The notes beneath the pieces are model-generated. The model was not told the DNA's origin. It was given only the letters and a program-made list of their open reading frames with translations, and made no database searches. Positions 60,514 through 64,000 of a stretch of DNA of 64,000 nucleotides are shown here, in pieces. The position numbers and the translations under genes were made by a program. Each line of letters begins with the position of its first letter. Position 1 is the first letter of the stretch. This DNA is from MedAcidi-G1 sp002294285 (lineage in GTDB: Bacteria; Actinomycetota; Acidimicrobiia; Acidimicrobiales; MedAcidi-G1): NCBI GenBank assembly GCA_963999645.1, contig CAXEUY010000002.1, positions 62,001 to 126,000 of the forward strand, in the 5' to 3' direction.

Positions 60514-61260
60514 ATGAAAGAAGGAGAACAAACACATTGGTTTGAACCAATTGCAGACCATCTAAGTGACGCATACCTCCGTTACTCATTTACTTATGGA
60601 ACAAAAAACGAAGTTGAGTGCCTTATGGAATTACTCGATTTGAAAGAAGGCGACTCTTTATTAGACGTCGGTTGTGGGCCGGGCCGCCATTCAAACCTTT
60701 TCGCAGAGAAAGGATTAAATGTAACAGGAATTGATATTTCTAAAGAATTCATAAGGATTGCTGATACTGGCGGAAAAGGAGCTGAGTTTATTCGCCAAGA
60801 TGTGCGTCAAATGGACTACGAATCAGAGTTTGATGCAGTTATTTCGATGTGTCAGGGAGGTTTTGGACTTTTATATGACCCCACCTCATCTAATAAAGAT
60901 TCCGACATGGATATGAAAGCCCTTAAAAATATGTCACGCGCTTTAAAACCTGGTGGAAAACTAGCCCTATCAGCTTTTTCATCATATTTTCAAGTCAGGT
61001 TTCTCGGTGAAAAGGACTTTTTTAACGCATTTAATGGAGTGAATAAAGAAGAAATAGAAATAATTAGTCCGGAAGGTTTAAAAAAAGACGCAGTTACTTG
61101 GACTACGTGCTTTACACCACGTGAACTTAGATTCATGGTCAATAACGTTGGATTAACAGTAAAAGATATTTGGTCAGTCACACCGCTCGATTATGAACTC
61201 CTGCCTTGTGGTATCGAGAACCCCGAGTTTTTGCTATTGGCCGAAAAGCAACTCGCGTAA
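60514..61260 (+). CDS. Class I SAM-dependent methyltransferase
   Basis: A 248-residue methyltransferase. The SAM-binding motif LLDVGCGPGRHS lies at about residues 49-60, followed by GIDIS and the post-I motif FDAVISMCQGGFGLL. The substrate is unknown. The ATG at 60514 is preferred over a start at 60466 inside polA. It follows polA after 4 bases, so the two may be co-transcribed. Confidence 0.8.
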   Translation: MKEGEQTHWFEPIADHLSDAYLRYSFTYGTKNEVECLMELLDLKEGDSLLDVGCGPGRHSNLFAEKGLNVTGIDISKEFIRIADTGGKGAEFIRQDVRQMDYESEFDAVISMCQGGFGLLYDPTSSNKDSDMDMKALKNMSRALKPGGKLALSAFSSYFQVRFLGEKDFFNAFNGVNKEEIEIISPEGLKKDAVTWTTCFTPRELRFMVNNVGLTVKDIWSVTPLDYELLPCGIENPEFLLLAEKQLA

Positions 61261-61301
61261 AACGTGACGATGTTATAGCAGCCCGATAGGCTTTATCCGT
61301 C

Positions 61302-61330
61302 TTGAAAAAGAAGGGAAATTCCCTACGTAT
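61302..61330 (+). promoter_or_regulatory. Possible rpsA promoter with palindrome in the spacer
   Basis: TTGAAA at 61302-61307 and TACGTA at 61324-61329 have a 16-base spacer. The spacer contains the inverted repeat AGGGAA-A-TTCCCT at 61312-61324. The resulting leader before the GTG would be very short. Confidence 0.35.
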
Positions 61331-61350
61331 CCGCTAACAATGAGAAAACC

Positions 61351-62850
61351 GTGTCCGATCCAATTTCAACAATTCCACTAATTGACTCCCAGCCTATGGG
61401 AGCTTTCGACAGCGATGGTGAGTATAAACCACGCGAAATAACTGCAAATGACCTAGGGTCACTCTCTTTAGAAGATGCTTACACAGCGACAATGGTCGAT
61501 ATCGAAAACGGACAACTGGTCGAAGGAACAGTAGTAAGAATCGACAAAGATGAAGTTTTGCTTGATATTGGATACAAATCTGAAGGAGTCATCCCGCAAA
61601 AAGAACTATCAATCAGAAACAATCTTCATCCCAGCGAGGTTGTCGAAATGGGCGAAAAATTAGAAGCACTAGTTCTACAACGAGAAGACTCCGAAGGGAG
61701 ATTACTTCTATCTCGAAAGCGTGCTTTGTACGAAAAAGCTTGGGGAGACATTGAAGCAATCAAAGAAGCCGACGGAATGGTTTCGGGAACTGTAATCGAA
61801 GTTGTTAAAGGGGGTCTCATCGTCGACATAGGACTGCGTGGCTTCCTGCCGGCATCATTAGTTGATTTGAGAAGAGTACGTGATCTTCAGCCACTAATTG
61901 GAACAACTGTCGATACGAAAATTATCGAATTAGATAGACATAGAAATAACGTGGTTCTTTCCCGTAGGGCGTGGCTCGAGGAAAGTCAAAAAGATGAACG
62001 CGAAGATTTTCTTACAAATTTGAAGTCAGGCGAGATTCGATCTGGAGTGGTTTCAAGTGTTGTGAATTTCGGTGCATTTGTGGATCTAGGAGGGATGGAC
62101 GGTCTTATACATGTCTCTGAGTTGTCATGGAAACACGTCGATCACCCAGGTTCAGTTGTTTCAGTCGGTGATGAAATTGAAGTTCAAGTGTTGGATATTG
62201 ACATGAGCAGAGAAAGAATCAGCCTTTCCCTCAAAGCTACTCAAAAAGACCCATGGCAGGAGTTTGCTGACAGCCACCAGGTGGGCGAGTTGGTCTATGG
62301 ACGAGTTACAAAACTAATTCAGTTTGGATCTTTTGTGCAGGTCGGTGAAGGTATTGAAGGCTTGGTGCACATATCAGAGATGTCTGCACATCATGTTGAA
62401 TTACCTGAACAAGTGGTTACGCCCGGTGAGGAGTTGTGGGTCAAAATAATCGATTTGGACTTAGAAAGAAGAAGAATCAGTCTTTCAATAAAGCAAGCAG
62501 CAGAAGGTGGTGTTGTTGCAGCAGAGTACCAAGAACATTTTGGTGAGCATAATTATGACGAAGAAGGAAATTATATCGGAATCGAAAGTTCTGAAGGGCA
62601 AGAAGCATGGGCGGAATATTATAACGAACACGACCCATCAGAGCCCGCGGTTTTAGAGTCAGCAGAAACTCCGGAAGAAAACCTTTCCGAAGAGCCGGAA
62701 AATCAAGAAACCGAAGACGCCACTAGTGATGATGGTGATGCTAATAACAGTGAAGAGGAAACCTCAGATCAAGATACAGTCGACGCTAACGACAGTACGG
62801 AGAATGTAGAAGATGACTCTGAAGACGAAGAACCAGAGACACAGAGTTAA
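61351..62850 (+). CDS. rpsA: 30S ribosomal protein S1
   Basis: A 499-residue S1 with four S1 RNA-binding domains. The domains start near VEGTVVRIDKDEVLLDIG, VSGTVIEVVKGGLIVDIG, RSGVVSSVVNFGAFVDLG and VYGRVTKLIQFGSFVQVG, at about residues 55, 143, 225 and 310. The last 100 residues are a highly acidic tail. Four domains plus a tail is the usual actinobacterial form. The GTG at 61351 lacks a clear Shine-Dalgarno. Confidence 0.95.
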   Translation: MSDPISTIPLIDSQPMGAFDSDGEYKPREITANDLGSLSLEDAYTATMVDIENGQLVEGTVVRIDKDEVLLDIGYKSEGVIPQKELSIRNNLHPSEVVEMGEKLEALVLQREDSEGRLLLSRKRALYEKAWGDIEAIKEADGMVSGTVIEVVKGGLIVDIGLRGFLPASLVDLRRVRDLQPLIGTTVDTKIIELDRHRNNVVLSRRAWLEESQKDEREDFLTNLKSGEIRSGVVSSVVNFGAFVDLGGMDGLIHVSELSWKHVDHPGSVVSVGDEIEVQVLDIDMSRERISLSLKATQKDPWQEFADSHQVGELVYGRVTKLIQFGSFVQVGEGIEGLVHISEMSAHHVELPEQVVTPGEELWVKIIDLDLERRRISLSIKQAAEGGVVAAEYQEHFGEHNYDEEGNYIGIESSEGQEAWAEYYNEHDPSEPAVLESAETPEENLSEEPENQETEDATSDDGDANNSEEETSDQDTVDANDSTENVEDDSEDEEPETQS

Positions 62851-62869
62851 TTTTTCCCTGGACTAACAA

Positions 62870-63508
62870 TTGCTTGAAATAGGATTAACTGGCGGTATAG
62901 GTTCAGGAAAATCTACCGCCGCTTCAATTTTCGTTAAAAACGGAGCTTCATTGATTGATGCAGATCAGATCGTTAGAGATCTGCAACAACCGGGTGAAAA
63001 AGTTTTCGAAGAGATGCTCGCGAAGTGGGGAAGTAAAATCTTATCTGAAGATGGGGAACTGGACCGTCAATCGGTTGCCAATATCGTTTTTTCAGACCCA
63101 GAAGAGCTGAAATCACTAAATCAGATCGTCCATCCTGCAGTACGTGATGAAATGACTCGAAGGCGTGAAGCTCACGTCGCTACAGATAATACGGTCATAT
63201 TGGAAATACCATTACTCGTTGAATCGGGATATAGAAATTTCGATGCGATTGTTGTCGTAGATGTAGATACAGAAATAGCTGTGCAACGCCTAATCGAGTT
63301 TCGGTCATTTGACGAAAAAGATGCCAGACTGCGCATAGAACGTCAGGCTCCAAGAGACTCGAGGACTGAAATAGCTGATTATGTAATCACGAACAATTCT
63401 TCTTTGAGCGATTTCGAAAAAGAGATCAATAGATGCTGGGAGTGGATTTCTTCAAAGGAGAGACCAGAAATCAGCAGGCCTCTACCATCCCTAATTCCCG
63501 AACAGTAA
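62870..63508 (+). CDS. coaE: Dephospho-CoA kinase
   Basis: A 212-residue P-loop kinase for the final step of CoA synthesis. The Walker A motif GLTGGIGSGKST begins at about residue 5, and LIDADQIVRDLQ and EIPLLVESGY follow. It has no C-terminal UPF0157 domain, which many actinobacterial CoaE proteins carry. The TTG at 62870 places the P-loop at the usual distance from the N-terminus. It lies between rpsA and uvrB, a common order. Confidence 0.94.
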   Translation: MLEIGLTGGIGSGKSTAASIFVKNGASLIDADQIVRDLQQPGEKVFEEMLAKWGSKILSEDGELDRQSVANIVFSDPEELKSLNQIVHPAVRDEMTRRREAHVATDNTVILEIPLLVESGYRNFDAIVVVDVDTEIAVQRLIEFRSFDEKDARLRIERQAPRDSRTEIADYVITNNSSLSDFEKEINRCWEWISSKERPEISRPLPSLIPEQ

Positions 63509-63550
63509 AATCAACATCACTCACACCTAATACATAAGTATCATCGTTAT

Positions 63551-64000
63551 GTGGAAGGAAAGTTCAAAGTACATGCACCGTTTGAGGCGGCAGGCGACCA
63601 GCCAAAGGCAATTGAGGAATTAGCTGACGGCATAAATGGTGGAGAAAGGTTCCAGACACTATTAGGAATAACAGGTAGTGGTAAAAGCGCTACTGTGGCT
63701 TGGACAATTCAGGAAGTCCAGAGACCAACTTTAGTAATCGCCCCCAACAAAGCCTTAGCCGCACAATTAGCGAATGAATTTCGTTCATTCTTTCCAGATA
63801 ACAAAGTCGAGTATTTCGTTTCTTATTATGACTACTATCAACCTGAGGCATATGTCCCGAGCTCAGACACATTCATAGAAAAAGACTCGTCAGTGAATGA
63901 TGAAATAGATCGCTTACGTCACTCTGCCACATCTGCATTACTCACCCGCAGAGACACAATTGTAGTTGCTTCTGTCTCATGTATATACGGTCTTGGCTCC
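63551..64000 (+). CDS. uvrB: Excinuclease ABC subunit B, 5' part (cut by window edge)
   Basis: The first 150 codons of uvrB, open to the end of the window. The protein starts FKVHAPFEAAGDQPKAIEEL, then has Walker A GITGSGKSATVAW, APNKALAAQLANEF, and the damage-binding beta-hairpin start YYDYYQPEAYVP. UvrB verifies DNA damage with UvrA and recruits UvrC. The GTG at 63551 is the most likely start. Confidence 0.94.
   Translation, partial: MEGKFKVHAPFEAAGDQPKAIEELADGINGGERFQTLLGITGSGKSATVAWTIQEVQRPTLVIAPNKALAAQLANEFRSFFPDNKVEYFVSYYDYYQPEAYVPSSDTFIEKDSSVNDEIDRLRHSATSALLTRRDTIVVASVSCIYGLGS

Overview
The window is a gene-dense, moderately AT-rich stretch of a bacterial chromosome. It carries markers of an actinobacterium, most likely a marine, low-GC member of the Acidimicrobiia (inference from gene families and order, not from a database search). 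The markers are a mycothiol synthase, a Bpa-type proteasome activator, SepF and DivIVA next to the division cluster, an ANTAR response regulator, a DUF3040 protein, an MtrA-like regulator, and a MurE with the DNPR motif of meso-diaminopimelate peptidoglycan. Genes are tightly packed, often with ATGA, TGATG or TTGA overlaps, and many start with GTG or TTG. No gene-free stretch exceeds about 220 bp, and I see no IS element, prophage, CRISPR array or rRNA.

Layout. 1-2199 (minus): membrane protein, inositol-monophosphatase-family enzyme, MtrA-like regulator and the start of its sensor kinase. 2283-6316: NUDIX hydrolase, dinB, DUF3040 protein, ROK kinase, a small unknown protein and a lipoate-ligase-family protein. 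6374-24003: the dcw division and cell-wall cluster (mraZ, rsmH, ftsL-like, ftsI, murE, mraY, murD, ftsW, murG, murC, murB, ftsQ, ftsZ), then pgeF, a YggS-type protein, sepF, yggT, divIVA and a DksA-like protein with a perfect 15-bp tandem repeat. murF is absent from its usual place. 24019-31406: lspA, a pseudouridine synthase, a phosphodiesterase-type hydrolase, the proteasome activator, dnaE and an unknown protein. 31366-37144: nitroreductase, DUF35/thiolase pair, menaquinone genes menA and menG, mshD and nth.

37190-48357: a GC-rich structured intergenic element and terminator, a small minus-strand ORF, then the joined histidine and tryptophan operon (hisD C B H A F, a GroES-like gene, hisI, trpE C F B A). 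hisG, hisE, trpG and trpD are not here. 48533-52760: HU, fabZ, and the minus-strand fatty-acid genes fabD (with a C-terminal barrel-sandwich domain), fabG, acpP and fabF. 52980-56205: an EamA transporter, a PECR-type SDR and a large unknown protein. 56292-64000: tRNA-Leu(CAA), a DUF3105 protein, a coiled-coil protein with an ANTAR regulator, polA, a methyltransferase, rpsA, coaE and the 5' part of uvrB.

Most genes are recognisable housekeeping genes. The least ordinary observations are helically phased AAAA-type repeats over the mraZ promoter (a candidate MraZ operator), the lysine-rich tail on the DksA-like protein beside a tail-less HU, the FabD fusion, the loss of murF from the dcw cluster, the 70% GC element near 37200, and the transporter/SDR/unknown operon. 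I did not find a convincing new defence or mobile system.
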